Shown here: positions 46,106-56,316 of the stretch, piece after piece
Position numbering within the stretch: position 1 is the stretch's first letter
How the letters are laid out: every line of letters begins with the position of its first letter
Source: Callipepla californica brunnescens
Taxonomy: Eukaryota > Chordata > Aves > Galliformes > Odontophoridae
Reading direction: 5' to 3'
Length of the DNA stretch: 64,000 nucleotides
Assembly (NCBI GenBank): GCA_023055505.1
Contig: JALIRH010000063.1
Span: forward strand, 1,009,501 to 1,073,500
The notes under the pieces: model-generated
Told to the model about the DNA's origin: nothing
Databases searched by the model: none
The model's input: the letters and a program-made list of their open reading frames with translations, nothing else
Program-made: the position numbers and the translations under genes

Positions 46106-49100
46106 GTGTGTCAGGGACAAAAGGAGGCTCTTAGTCAACCTGCATCTTCTACATATTAGTACTTAGTGTCTTCAACAGAAGATTGGGCAAGACTAATGAT
46201 TAGTTCTGTGAAGTTCCTAGCCCTGATGTGCTCTGGGGAAGTGGTAAAAATCTGCCCTTCTCTTCCAAGACATTCTGGGAATCAAACTCTTGTCTCTTCC
46301 TGAGAAAGAGTTTAAAATGAACAAGGAGAGAACCTCCCATAATAAGGGGATAGTAGTCCAGCAGCTTCTATGCAGGTCAGTGAGGGGTGGCATAGCCTCT
46401 CCCCAACACAGGTGCCTACAGATGTGGCTGCTGGAGGCCAAAAGCCATCTCTGCTGCAACAGGAGCTGCCACAATCCAGTCAGGACTGGCAGCTAACATT
46501 TGATTTACACAACAACTGCTTTCTTCCCCAGTGCTGTCTGCGCAAGCCTCTTCATGCCCAGGCTGTGTCACTGTGGCTTGTTTCCACTGGCTACACTGCA
46601 GTCCTTCCTGCTGCCACACGTGAGCTGTGAGCTGTGGTTGTTGCAGAGATGTGGGCTTGCCACATCTTGCTGCTGGTGGGTCACCGCCAGCCTTGTGGCA
46701 GACAGGCACTGGGTGGCACCAATCCAAACCTGTGGTAATGCTGATGGCTGGGTCTCCACTGCTCTCACGTAGGTGGGGTGTGATTATCAAAGATCTGAGA
46801 ACATGAGTAATCTCCCTTTCAATTCCAGCACTTTTGCCTGTGTTTTTACAATAATCCCTTTGCCCATCTCTTGAGGGCCACCAAGTAGCCCTTTGCACTT
46901 GATTGCCACCATATATCCCTGCCATCATCACTGTCACTACCCTCCAGATGGTGGACGCAGCTTGTCTGGAGGAGAACGGGAAGTCTCAGGTAGGAGCTGC
47001 TATCTGACTTGAATTCCTACAGCCCTAACAGAGACCTGTTAAAATTCTGTCCAGCCCTTCTCACCTCATCTGGAAAAGCAGTGAGGCATGAGAGCATTCT
47101 GTCTTGATGATTTGCAAACCCCAGTGACTGATAGATGCCTAAATTTAACACTTTTCTAAGGTGTCCTGATTTGAGAATCTGAAAACAAAAGAATGTAGTC
47201 CATTTGAATGGCTTAGCTAGTCCTTTAAATCTTCCAGAAGTGAAGGTCAAGCTGTACAGCTCTTATTGGGAAACAAAGGAATGGAAAGAAAAAAATGGAA
47301 ATGAAAGTGGAAGTGGAAGTGGAAAAAGGGAAGGGAAGGGAAGGGAAGGGAAGGGAAGGGAAGGGAAATTGCAAGGATATATGTCCTTCATGGAAAATAA
47401 ACCCACACATTTTCAGATTGCCATGTTTGATAGTTTATTATTTATCTTTCCCTTCCTGAGTGATGTGTTGTAGATAATTAATAAACTGGTAAGATTGATT
47501 AAAACAGATCCAAAAATAAGCCTCAGAGAGATTCACCACAACCCATATCTGACAGGTCTTGTCACTTGAATGCATTTGCAAAATGCTGGTTTGTCTTTCC
47601 CCCTGACAGATGCTTTGATGAGCTAATCATCTCATTTCCATGAACTGCACATCTGTAAAAATAAATGGGTATAAGACTTGAACAAGTGACTAAGCTTCAT
47701 TCTTGTTTGCAGTGTTTCATTACAATTGTTTGAGCAGAACTGATATTGCAATCTGACAGGTGACATGCACATATGCTGTGTCAAGCAGATGGCTTCTCTG
47801 AAGTTTTCCTTGTCAAGAAGGCTATGATAGGCTTTTTTTCTTGAGCTGCCAGGTACCCCAACCACAAGCAGCAAGCCTTGGGTCTGCAGGGACCTGCATG
47901 CTGCTGTGCCTCTGGAAGCAGTGGTGACACATAGCTTCCCAGCAGTGACAGAAGCTTTACTCCATTTTCTGCCTCAATGGAAGTCTACACTGTTGGATTT
48001 CTGCACTAGCTGCAAGAGGTTCTCTGTACTCACACTGTGTTTGTAAGGTCACCTCTGCAGGATGGGGTAGCTGCCTTACGCATATTAGCTTGGGCAGTAG
48101 CTGGATGCTAATCTGGTTGCTTCCCAGCTTTGTTGTTGCCAAACAGTGGTTTCCAGTCATGTTTTCAGTGTTGTGCTCAGTGATCAGTGGGGTACAAAGA
48201 TTAACAACTTCTTCGGGCATTTTTAGGCATTTTTATGTACTTTTTTCTTTACATTGCAGAAGACAGAAGGCATAGGATTCCAGAATCCCAGCAAGAGAAC
48301 TAAGGGCAACTTGGTTCCAAAGTCCCAGTATCCACATCCATGTATTCAGTCAAGAGGAGGGTCCCATGAGGATGTTTAGTGTGACCGACCTATTTTACCT
48401 TTATTTTACACCTTTAGTTAGTATGGATGTAGTTTGCTGCATGTGACTCACCAGGCCACTGTTTTTTCTTTTCCTCTGCTTCTCTGATTTTCATCTTTCA
48501 CTTTGCATTCCTTAGTTTCTTTTCTTGTTTCAGTGTTACCTGGATGAAGTAAACTGGATCAGCTAGGAACAACAGAAAAACCGTTTTGCTACACAATTAG
48601 TTACATGAGATAATTGGCTTTTTTTCTCTTCAGGACTTTATGGAATAGAGATACGTTTGTTGGTGGAAGAGCAGTGACGCTGGTCTAAGACTGCAGAGAG
48701 GAATTCACCCAGCTCACAAGAAGGGCAGAACAATTGAATACTGTTTGAGTCATAAATCCTCAGAAGTTTGTTTCATTTTTTCAGCTCTAACTTCAGTCAA
48801 GAGAATGACAGTGTCCCCTCCCCTCTGTGTCCAGAAACACTCATTTTGAAGGAGGGTTTTTGCACTGAAGTCTAAAGGGGAATTATCAGGTATTTTCTAA
48901 ACACGTTTCGTATCTTTGTTCCTGGTTTATCTGTGTGAATCCATTAGCATTTTGTAGTGCCGGGTGTAAGAATTTCTTTGTTGCAATGCTGGCAAAAACA
49001 CAAAGCCCAACTTCAACCCTTTGGGCTCTGCTTTGTCCCTTAGGACCCTATTTTGGTTGTATTTGGTTAATGGCTAAACTTCTTTCTGTTCCTCGGGGAA

Positions 49101-50706
49101 ACATGAAGGAAACTCAAAAGCCTGTGTATGTTAGCTAAGGATGGACACAATGCTCTGTTCTCAGGCTCCCTCTGTTCAAAAATGAGAGAGAACAAAACAA
49201 AATTGCATAAAAGCAGGCAGGTTTGTGGGGGCTCCTTCCTTGCAGAAGCCACCATGCCTGACTTGCAGGTAACTCAGCAGAATTGTCCTGGATGGTGGTT
49301 GGTTCTCCTTTTCTCAGGCTAGCACTGCAAAATAGTTCAGTAATGGCTTTTTTTTTTTGTGTGTGCACAGAGTGCCTGCTCTTTAGTTCTTATTATTACA
49401 TATCATCATTATTATTATATAAATATATATTGATATGTTCAGTTATAGAAATATCGTAACACTGTTGCGGGGAAATGGCACTGTAGGCTACAATTACTGC
49501 CAATCAAGGGTTAAAGCATAGCTATTCACCTCTTGCATTTCCATACTAACAGCCTTCAGATCTTGGCACCTAAGAAAATGGATGCCAAAGCCAAAAACTA
49601 ACAAAGGTGGAAATGATCACTGCGGGGCAGCCTGCCACTTCCTGAGATTGGATCTCATCCCAAACAGATAGGACTCCAGCTGCAGCCCTGTGCTTGTGCT
49701 GGACGTGTTTCAGGGAGCTGCTGTGGCGCACAGGACTGGAGCAGCCAGGGAAGTGTCCTGAAAGCAAAACCAAACCAGGTAGGGCCAGATCCATCTAGGA
49801 GAGCAGGTTTTGACATATGCATAAAAAGGGGCTGTGGGTAGGGTAATGGTTTTTCCTTGTTAGCCAGCTTTAGCTTACAGAGTAGCATGGTGGGGAAAGG
49901 AAATGAGTTGAGGAAAAACAGCTGGGAACCCCTTGTGATGGGTAGTGAACAAAGCAGCCTCTTCGTGTTCCCAGTTCTCCAGTCACATGCAGTATCCTCA
50001 GACCTTTTTCCTGACACGACACCCACCGACAAGCACAAGACCTAAAGGCTCAGCAGGAGGTGAGCAGGATCCTTGGCCATGGCACAGTTCTTTGTTCTTT
50101 TGGTGTTTTAATGATCAAGGGGAATAGAGTGGATGGAAACGCAGTATAGTAGTGCCTCTCAGTAGTGGTGTGCTATTGTGGTGGGAGGAAGACCTGGCAG
50201 TAGCTGGGCTGTTTTGCCCACTGTCACAGCTCAGCACTGGCACAGAGAGACAGCAGTTTCTATGGACATGGCTGGGTGTCAGGTGACACCTCCTCTATGT
50301 TGGTTCCTGGTCCTGTGCCCTTTTCCTCTTGAGAGACAAAACATGAGAGCAGCAAGACTGTGATGGAGCTACCTTGGAGTTGCAGAGGTGCGGGCAAATG
50401 TCATTAATTCTGATCTTTCTGGCATGTGATGTAGGGAACACTGGGCTCTGGAAGCCCAATTAAGGACAGAAGCAACAGTGCACACCCAGCATGTTGGGTA
50501 AAATGCTACAAACGAAAAGGGCACGTGATTTCATAAAACACACTGAGGCTTGTGGAGGAAGCTTACCTAAGTCAATTAGCAATGTGCACGTGACTTGGTA
50601 TGTATGAATTCAGAGAGCAGAGGCTTTCGAAGCCAAATCTTACAGTTCTGAGTATTCCTGGAAATTGGAAGGAATACTGTTCTCCTCTGAAAGTACTTTG
50701 TGTTGG
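46106..50706. other. Unannotated DNA with one purine repeat
   Basis: About 4.6 kb with no recognised gene or transposon apart from the AAGGG repeat listed separately. The largest open frame (173 codons, minus, 46416-46937) has no recognisable domain. Confidence 0.55.
47281..47368 (+). repeat. Purine tract with (AAGGG)n core
   Basis: A purine-only plus strand beginning with GGAAGT-type units and ending in about eight AAGGG units (47326-47368). Repeated GGG blocks with two-base spacers fit the general G-quadruplex pattern. Confidence 0.92.
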
Positions 50707-50711
50707 GATAC

Positions 50712-51022
50712 TGCAGTGGGATTGCCTGGTCACGGCCTGAACCAGTGAACGAGCATCTGAGTGACCCGAGCGCAGGAGCCCAGGCCCACCCGTCCTCCCG
50801 CTCTCTCCCTCCCCGCGCTGCTTCCGGGAGCACAGATACGCGCGGGTTGCCCCCCCCCTCCCCGGCTCCCTTCCTTCCGGCGCGCAGTGTTCGAACGAGA
50901 GGCGGCTGCGTTCCTTAACCGAACGGTCGCCGGGAGCGGTGAGTTCATTCCCCTTATCTCCAACGTCTCTTTCTGTAGCGCCTCTACCTCAAATAAAGGC
51001 TCTGTCACCGCCTCTGTTTACA
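50712..51022 (+). mobile_element. CpG-rich solo LTR, copy 2
   Basis: A 311-bp plus-strand solo LTR beginning TGCAGTGGGATTGCC and ending CTGTTTACA. Flanks are GATAC (50707-50711) and AATAC (51023-51027), a 5-bp target duplication with one transition. It contains a CpG-rich block (about 50765-50940), a splice-donor-like GCG/GTGAGT at 50936-50944, and AATAAA at 50992-50997, so the poly(A) signal sits close to the 3' end and U5 is very short. No clear TATA box is seen; the GC-rich block may serve as the promoter. It is the inverted partner of the copy at 43942. Confidence 0.92.
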
Positions 51023-51027
51023 AATAC

Positions 51028-51817
51028 TAACTTGGTTTTGAAAAGATTGCCAACAGACGTAGCTCCACTGACATAAATGGAGGTGAGGTTACACCATCCA
51101 CCCTGGCGAAAAATGGTGGATAGATGCCTTACATTTTAAATAATGCTCATTTCCACTTATTATATTTGATCAAGAAAGGGCTAGTGTTGAACCACAATAA
51201 ATCACTCTCAGATGAAGGAAACAGTGTTAATAACGTGAGTAATAAGCTAGGTTTAGAACCGCTGGGTTGTATCTCTGCCCATCCAGTCTTATTAAACACT
51301 ATATTATTTATAGTTAATATAGTTAATAATATTAATGTATTAATTATCCAGTCTTATTAAACACTATATTAATGTTCCATTAAATTTCCTTTTGCATTTC
51401 AGACTCTCTATTGCTTTCCCTCTGCTCTTGCTTACTTTTAGATATCCTTTTTCTAGTGGGTTTTGTGGTTGTTTTTGGTGTTGTTTATTTATGGTAAATT
51501 ATTGGAAATGTCATATAGCCTCTTGTATTCAAAACTTTCTCCATGTACAGGGGGAAACACTTGCATTCTTGCTTGGTTTCTTCATAGATTTATGCCATGT
51601 TCACTCTGCTTGCAAATTCTTGAGAAATACTGAGGGTTAGAAATCAAAGCGCTGTGCATACAGGTTTCGCATTAAGAGATTTAGAAGATATAAGGTCCTG
51701 GTGTTCCTGACCTTACTGTGGGTTTGCTACTTGACTTTTCTTTCTGTTCTTGCCATATAACCACCCCAAGTGCTATAAGATTTTGTGATGATTAGGTCTT
51801 TCTAGAAAACACATTGC
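51028..51817. other. Unannotated AT-rich DNA with a local duplication
   Basis: No gene. It contains a 26-bp perfect direct repeat, listed separately, within an AT-rich patch. The rest is unremarkable. Confidence 0.6.
51281..51371 (+). repeat. 26-bp direct repeat, 65-bp offset
   Basis: The segment beginning ATCCAGTCTTATTAAACACT and running six bases further occurs at 51281-51306 and again, identical, at 51346-51371. Between them lies an AT-rich spacer with TTAAT/ATTAA palindromic units. This is a local tandem duplication whose second unit was cut short or has diverged. Confidence 0.95.
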
Positions 51818-51866
51818 TACATGGTTTCTTCTGAAAGTAAGGCCTCCTGTTTCTTTCCATGGAAAC

Positions 51867-52221
51867 TGTGGGAATACAAAAAGTATATTTAGAGCTGCAG
51901 CTGTGGAACAGGATAAACAGCATGAGAAAGGAAGGCTGAGAACCAAGGACACTTCCAGAAGAAGAGGAAAACAAGTTCAAGTAAGCTGCACAATAGCAGA
52001 CCCCAGTTTGAGGAAGTGTGTGTGGTTTGGGAAGATTCTCAGCCCTAATAGGATAATTGCCTGTATGCACGGTTAAGGACTGTTTTGGGAAGTTATACTG
52101 TTGATATGTAAAGGCGGGTGGGAAAGTTACACAGAACTTGTGAAAATATATAAGGGATGTTAAAGCCTGTAATAAAATGATTTGGATCATTCACATCTGA
52201 GTCCATGCCCGAGATGCTGCA
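51867..52221 (+). mobile_element. Solo LTR with 6-bp target duplication, in mariner
   Basis: A 355-bp plus-strand LTR beginning TGTGGGAATAC and ending GATGCTGCA, inserted in the mariner. Perfect 6-bp duplications GGAAAC flank it (51861-51866 and 52222-52227). It has a TATA-like AAATATATAAGGG at 52144-52156 and AATAAA at 52171-52176. A TGTGGTTT motif near 52020-52030 matches the RUNX core-element consensus found in many retroviral enhancers. A 6-bp duplication is typical of alpha/beta (class II) retroviruses in birds, so this LTR is probably from a different class than the others here. No second copy is in the window. Confidence 0.88.
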
Positions 52222-52248
52222 GGAAACTACAACAGTTATGAAGAGCAC

Positions 52249-52588
52249 TGTATGGGAACTGTTGAATCACAGCCTGAACCACTGATTGATCACCTGAGGT
52301 GAGCACTGAGTCAGCTGCAGGGGCACAAGTGAGTGTGATTGGAAGGGGTGGAGTTTGACTCCACCTCTCCTAAGACCCCATTTAAGGGCTGACCACCACC
52401 AGGGAAGGATCTCTCGTGGGAGATCCCTCCCTAGTGCAGTTATCGGCAAGCCTCGACCATCTTCAAAGGTGAGCCACTCTTTCCTCATTAACTATCTGTA
52501 TACCATCTACATAAGCCCATCTAAAATATACCATCTTTGGCACTATTATTTCTTTTGGGTGCTATTCTTGGGGGTTTTTTGCCCTACA
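52249..52588 (+). mobile_element. Solo LTR, ERV-L family of the 10.5-kb provirus, in mariner
   Basis: A 340-bp plus-strand solo LTR beginning TGTATGGGAACTG and ending GCCCTACA, closely similar to the copy at 16139. It interrupts the mariner 21 bp beyond the other LTR's site. Flanks AGCAC (52244-52248) and AGTGC (52589-52593) look like a 5-bp duplication with two transitions; continuity of the mariner sequence across the site supports this. A TTTAAGG TATA-like motif (near 52382) and an AAAG/GTGAGC splice-donor-like motif (52466-52474) are shared with the 16139 copy. Confidence 0.9.
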
Positions 52589-53055
52589 AGTGCAAAAAGG
52601 CTATTTGATAGAGTAAATTCTCAGCGAAAGAACACTGTTCTTCAACATAATCATCACCATTAGGTGTGGCATTTTTGCTCACAACGAACAAGAGCCTGCA
52701 TGCTGTGCTTGTAGAAATCTGCACGGCTTGATATGACCTGTCTTTCACATCACTGTCTCCGTTGCTGAAACACATCACCCACTACCTCACTGTGCCCATT
52801 GAAAATGGATGTCAATGGATGCCGTTTTTTCCTGCATGGAGGAATTCAATTCTGCATCTTTGCTCTATACATACTTCCATGTCAGATGACACTTTGTCAT
52901 AATGCCTCTCTACTGCCATCAATTGCACAGCAGCAAAATGTAACAAATATTGTCAGGAAGGTCTGACCTCTGTTTCTATAGCACCAAAATCTGTCTCTGA
53001 CACTGTGGCCCAACATAATAAAATAGGATGTATTACTTTCAGAACAGCCCTCATA

Positions 53056-55129
53056 CATTCATCGTCTCTCTCAAGCTTATCAATATTACCGTCTTCTATG
53101 AGCATCAAATTAAGAGAGAAAAAGTACAAAGTGTTAGAAACTCAGTATAGTCTGTCTCCTTTCACACACTGAATTCTGAAGTTTCTCAATTTCCATTGCT
53201 TGGGAGACATATACCTCGTGCCAATGGGTTACATAAATATTTTCTATCCCACTTTTCTAGGGATTATCTCTTGCTTTAATCTGAATTCAAATCAGATCCC
53301 ATTCATTTGAGAAGCCACTGTTCTGCCTGGCTGCAGCAGTAGTAGTGCATTGGTAGTTTTCTCAGAAAATCCCCCATTCGAAGTGAAGCACCTTTCAGCT
53401 GTATTTTTAACACAGAACCACATTTACTTTGTGTTTACACACAAATTGCCCTTAAAGTCCTGCAAGGGCACACCGTAAAATGTGTTCATGTACTCCTCCA
53501 GTTACCAGAACAAATACTGGAAGCTGTTCAGAAAATAAACCCACAAGGTAGAGGTCAGGATATTCTGGAGATTGGTGTAGCCATGCAAAAAAGAACAACA
53601 AGCAAACACCATATTTTGGGAGGGTTTCTCCAAAGTTCACCAGCACAGTAGGCATAGGGTGGTGGGCTGTCATCATTGTGTTGGTTAATGCAATGAGACT
53701 GAACAGACTGAAGCTGTAGCATAGTTTCAAGAAGGCTGTTGCCTCATTGTGGTAACCAGAGGTGTGTTCAGTACATGGCAGTACATGTCACCCTCATTAA
53801 GTTTCGTAATGCTCTGAAGCTGATTTGCTTCTGGGAGCATGGCCATGCCTTGGGGTGCTTGATGGAGACTGTATTTGTTCTTTTCAGAAAAGACCTTTCT
53901 AAACATACTGTAAAAAGGAAAATAAGCTCATAGGTGTTGAAAGACAAAAATGGTTTTGGATTTGCCTGTGCTGTTCGTTTTTGAGTTTCTCTGGTCTTTG
54001 TAAGCAAGTAGGGGTTTTCTTTTTCTTTTTTTTTTTTTTTTTCATCTCTCCTTCCTGGTGCATTGGCTCAGCCCAAATACAGTCAGTGAAGTCTGCAATT
54101 TCAGGGCATGGGGGGCATGTGGATAAGTGTACAGTCATCCAGACAGCACACTTTCTGAAATGCAAAGTTCTCTCTTAGGCTTTTTTAGCCTTTTCGTTTT
54201 TCTTGGGCCTTTTCACTTTTATATTTGGGTCACAAGTACTCATGCTTTCATATGCCCACAGAGTGGTTCTGCAGCTCAGTTGTGGCAGTGCCCATGCCTG
54301 ACTTGAAGCCTAGCTTGACATTCCTTGTTGGTAACCCCTGTGGGGCAATCAATCCTGCTCACTGTTTTCTTGGTTTCAGAAAATTTTCCCTCTTTCAATT
54401 TGTATGCCAGTCATCTGGGCTCTGGATGAACAGTATTTTTTTTTCTCTTTTCCCCGTTAATTCTCTATGGCACTGTTGATCTCCTGATGTAAATTTTTAA
54501 TGTAATTAAGGAATGCAGTGTCACCAGACCTGTTTGCGCAGGAAGGCAACAACCAGAGACAGACTGCATGCACCTCAGTCACCAATTTCCTACACAGCAC
54601 TTGCTTCTTCTGCTGAAGTTTTTGCAGATAGTTTTAATTACGCTTTTGATTACCCAAAGAAGGAATTGTTACCCACATAATAAGGAGGTCAAGGAGAAGA
54701 CCCATTTTCCCAGTCTGTACAAGGAGAATGCTCTTACTGCAGACGGGAAGCAATGAGCAAAGGTCTGGTTGTGGTGGTGCTTCTTGGGATTCCAGGTGGT
54801 GCTTGTGTCCTGCTGCCTGCAGCATCCTGCTTCCTTCAGCACATCACAGAGCAGGGAGTGTGAGTTGGGTGTTTGCATGAGGGGCAGGAGCCTTCGCTGC
54901 CCTGTATCCCCTCATCAGTAGACATCTAGATTAACCATATGGAATACCCCTGTCTTGTTGTTGACTCTTTCCTTGCCTGTTCTCCTTTGGCACGTATAGC
55001 CGCGTTGAGGCAGTTATCACCAGATGCCTACTGAAAACAAGAAACAAGGAAATAGGTAAAAACATAATTATCCCCTTTGCCTTCAGGGTAGAAGGGCAGG
55101 AACTTGCAGGAACTGTAGACCAAAAGGGA
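53056..55129. other. Unannotated DNA, no gene seen
   Basis: No gene or clear transposon. A T-rich run occurs at 54015-54042. Open frames are under 95 codons without a domain. Confidence 0.55.
54015..54042 (+). repeat. Poly-T run with C interruptions
   Basis: A T run broken by two C. No retrocopy with a minus-strand polyadenylation signal is visible beside it. Confidence 0.85.
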
Positions 55130-56316
55130 ATCACAGAATTGTAGGGGTTGGAAAGGACCTCTAAATCATCTAGTCCAACCCCCTCAAAGCAGGCTTCCTA
55201 GACCAGGTTGCACAGGTAGTTGTCCAGACAGGTCCTCAGCATCTCCAGAGAAGGAGAGTTCACCACCTCTCTGTGCAGCCTGTGTCAGTGTTCCGTCACT
55301 GCACCGTGAAGAAGTTCTTATGCACATTTGTGCAGAACTTCCTATGCTTCAGTTTGTGACCATTTTCCCTCGTCCTATCACCACACACTGCTGAGAAGAG
55401 TCCAACCTCGTCTCTTTGCCTCCTGCACCTCAGATATTTATAGACATGGATCAGATGACTTCTGAGTCTTCTTTTCTCATGGCTGAACAGCCCCAGGTCT
55501 CTCAGCCTTTCCTCATAAGAGAAGTGCTCCAGGCTGCTTGTCATCTTTGTAGTCCTCCACTGGACTGTTTCAAGGAGATCCCTGTCTTTTTTGTGCCTGG
55601 GATCCCAGAACTGGACACAGTACTCCAGGTGAGGCCTCACCAGGGCAGAGTAGAGGGGGAAGATCACTTCCCTTGACCTGCTGGCCACGCTCTTTTTAAT
55701 GCACCCCAGGATCCCATTGGCCTTCTTGGCCACCAGGGCACACTGCTCATAGCCAACTTGTCATCCATCAGGACACCCATGTCCCTCTCTGCAGAGCTCC
55801 TCTCCAGCAGGTCATTCCCCAGCCTGTACTGGTGCATGCGGTTATTCCTCCCTAGGTGCAGAACGCTACATTTGTTCTCGTTAAACCTCATCTGATTCCT
55901 CTCTGCCCAACTCTGCAGCCTGTCCAGGTCTCGCTGAATGGCAGCACAGCTTTCTGGTCTGTCACCCATTCCACCCAGCTTTGTATCATCAGCAAACTTG
56001 CTGAGGGTGAGCTCTATCCATTCATCAAGGTCACTGATGAAGATGTTGAATAGGACCAGACCCAGCACTGATCCGTGAGGAATCAGTGCTATGTAGAGGC
56101 CTACAACTGGATTCTGTGCTGCAGATCACAGCCCTCTGAGCTCTGACGTTCAGCCAGTTCTCAACCCACCTCACTGTCCACTCATCTATTCCACACTTCC
56201 TCAGTTTTGTTACAAGGATGCTGTGGGAGATAGCATCAAAAGCCTTGCTGAAGTCCAGGTAGACTACATCCACTGCTCTCCCCCCATCCACCCAGGATGT
56301 AATGACATCATACAAA
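55130..56316 (-). mobile_element. CR1 LINE, 5'-truncated, 3' tail present
   Basis: A minus-strand CR1. Its 3' end at 55130 reads, on the minus strand, CCTACAATTCTGTGA, the CR1 tail form. The reverse transcriptase region is the best preserved in the window. A VVYLDFSKAFDAISHSIL block lies near 56215-56270, an [14 protein letters not shown] block near 56015-56055, and the catalytic [10 protein letters not shown] segment at about 55972-56000 with both Asp codons intact. A 145-codon open stretch (55296-55733) covers most of the C-terminal region. Stops and frameshifts still break the whole. The 5' end is cut at about 56316 within the reverse transcriptase. Better preservation suggests a younger copy than those at 2505 or 21045. 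Confidence 0.95.

Larger units (their letters stand above)
51820..53053 (-). mobile_element. Mariner element (Galluhop-like) split by two LTRs
   Basis: A minus-strand mariner with TA target duplications at 51818-51819 and 53054-53055. Its end repeats carry TTCTGAAAGTAAGGCCTCC at the left and, at the right, the complement of GTTCTGAAAGTAATACATCC. Removing two inserted LTRs and their duplicated sites leaves roughly 530 bp, close to the 546-bp copy at 27004. Like that copy it keeps the transposase N-terminal region (a GDSD segment near 52765) and lacks the catalytic domain. The two copies therefore descend from the same deleted form rather than from separate random deletions. Confidence 0.9.

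Noticed and set aside
46416..46937. 173-codon minus-strand frame
   Set aside because: No domain, motif or neighbouring evidence of a gene; consistent with chance.
43934..51008. Almost identical antisense frames at 43934-44182 and 50730-51008 that look like a conserved protein
   Set aside because: They lie antisense within two copies of the same CpG-rich LTR. The similarity reflects LTR identity, not protein conservation.
10633..52488. Similar frames at 10633-10830, 16112-16354 and 52267-52488
   Set aside because: All are the same antisense stretch of the ERV-L LTR family; no start or length is conserved.
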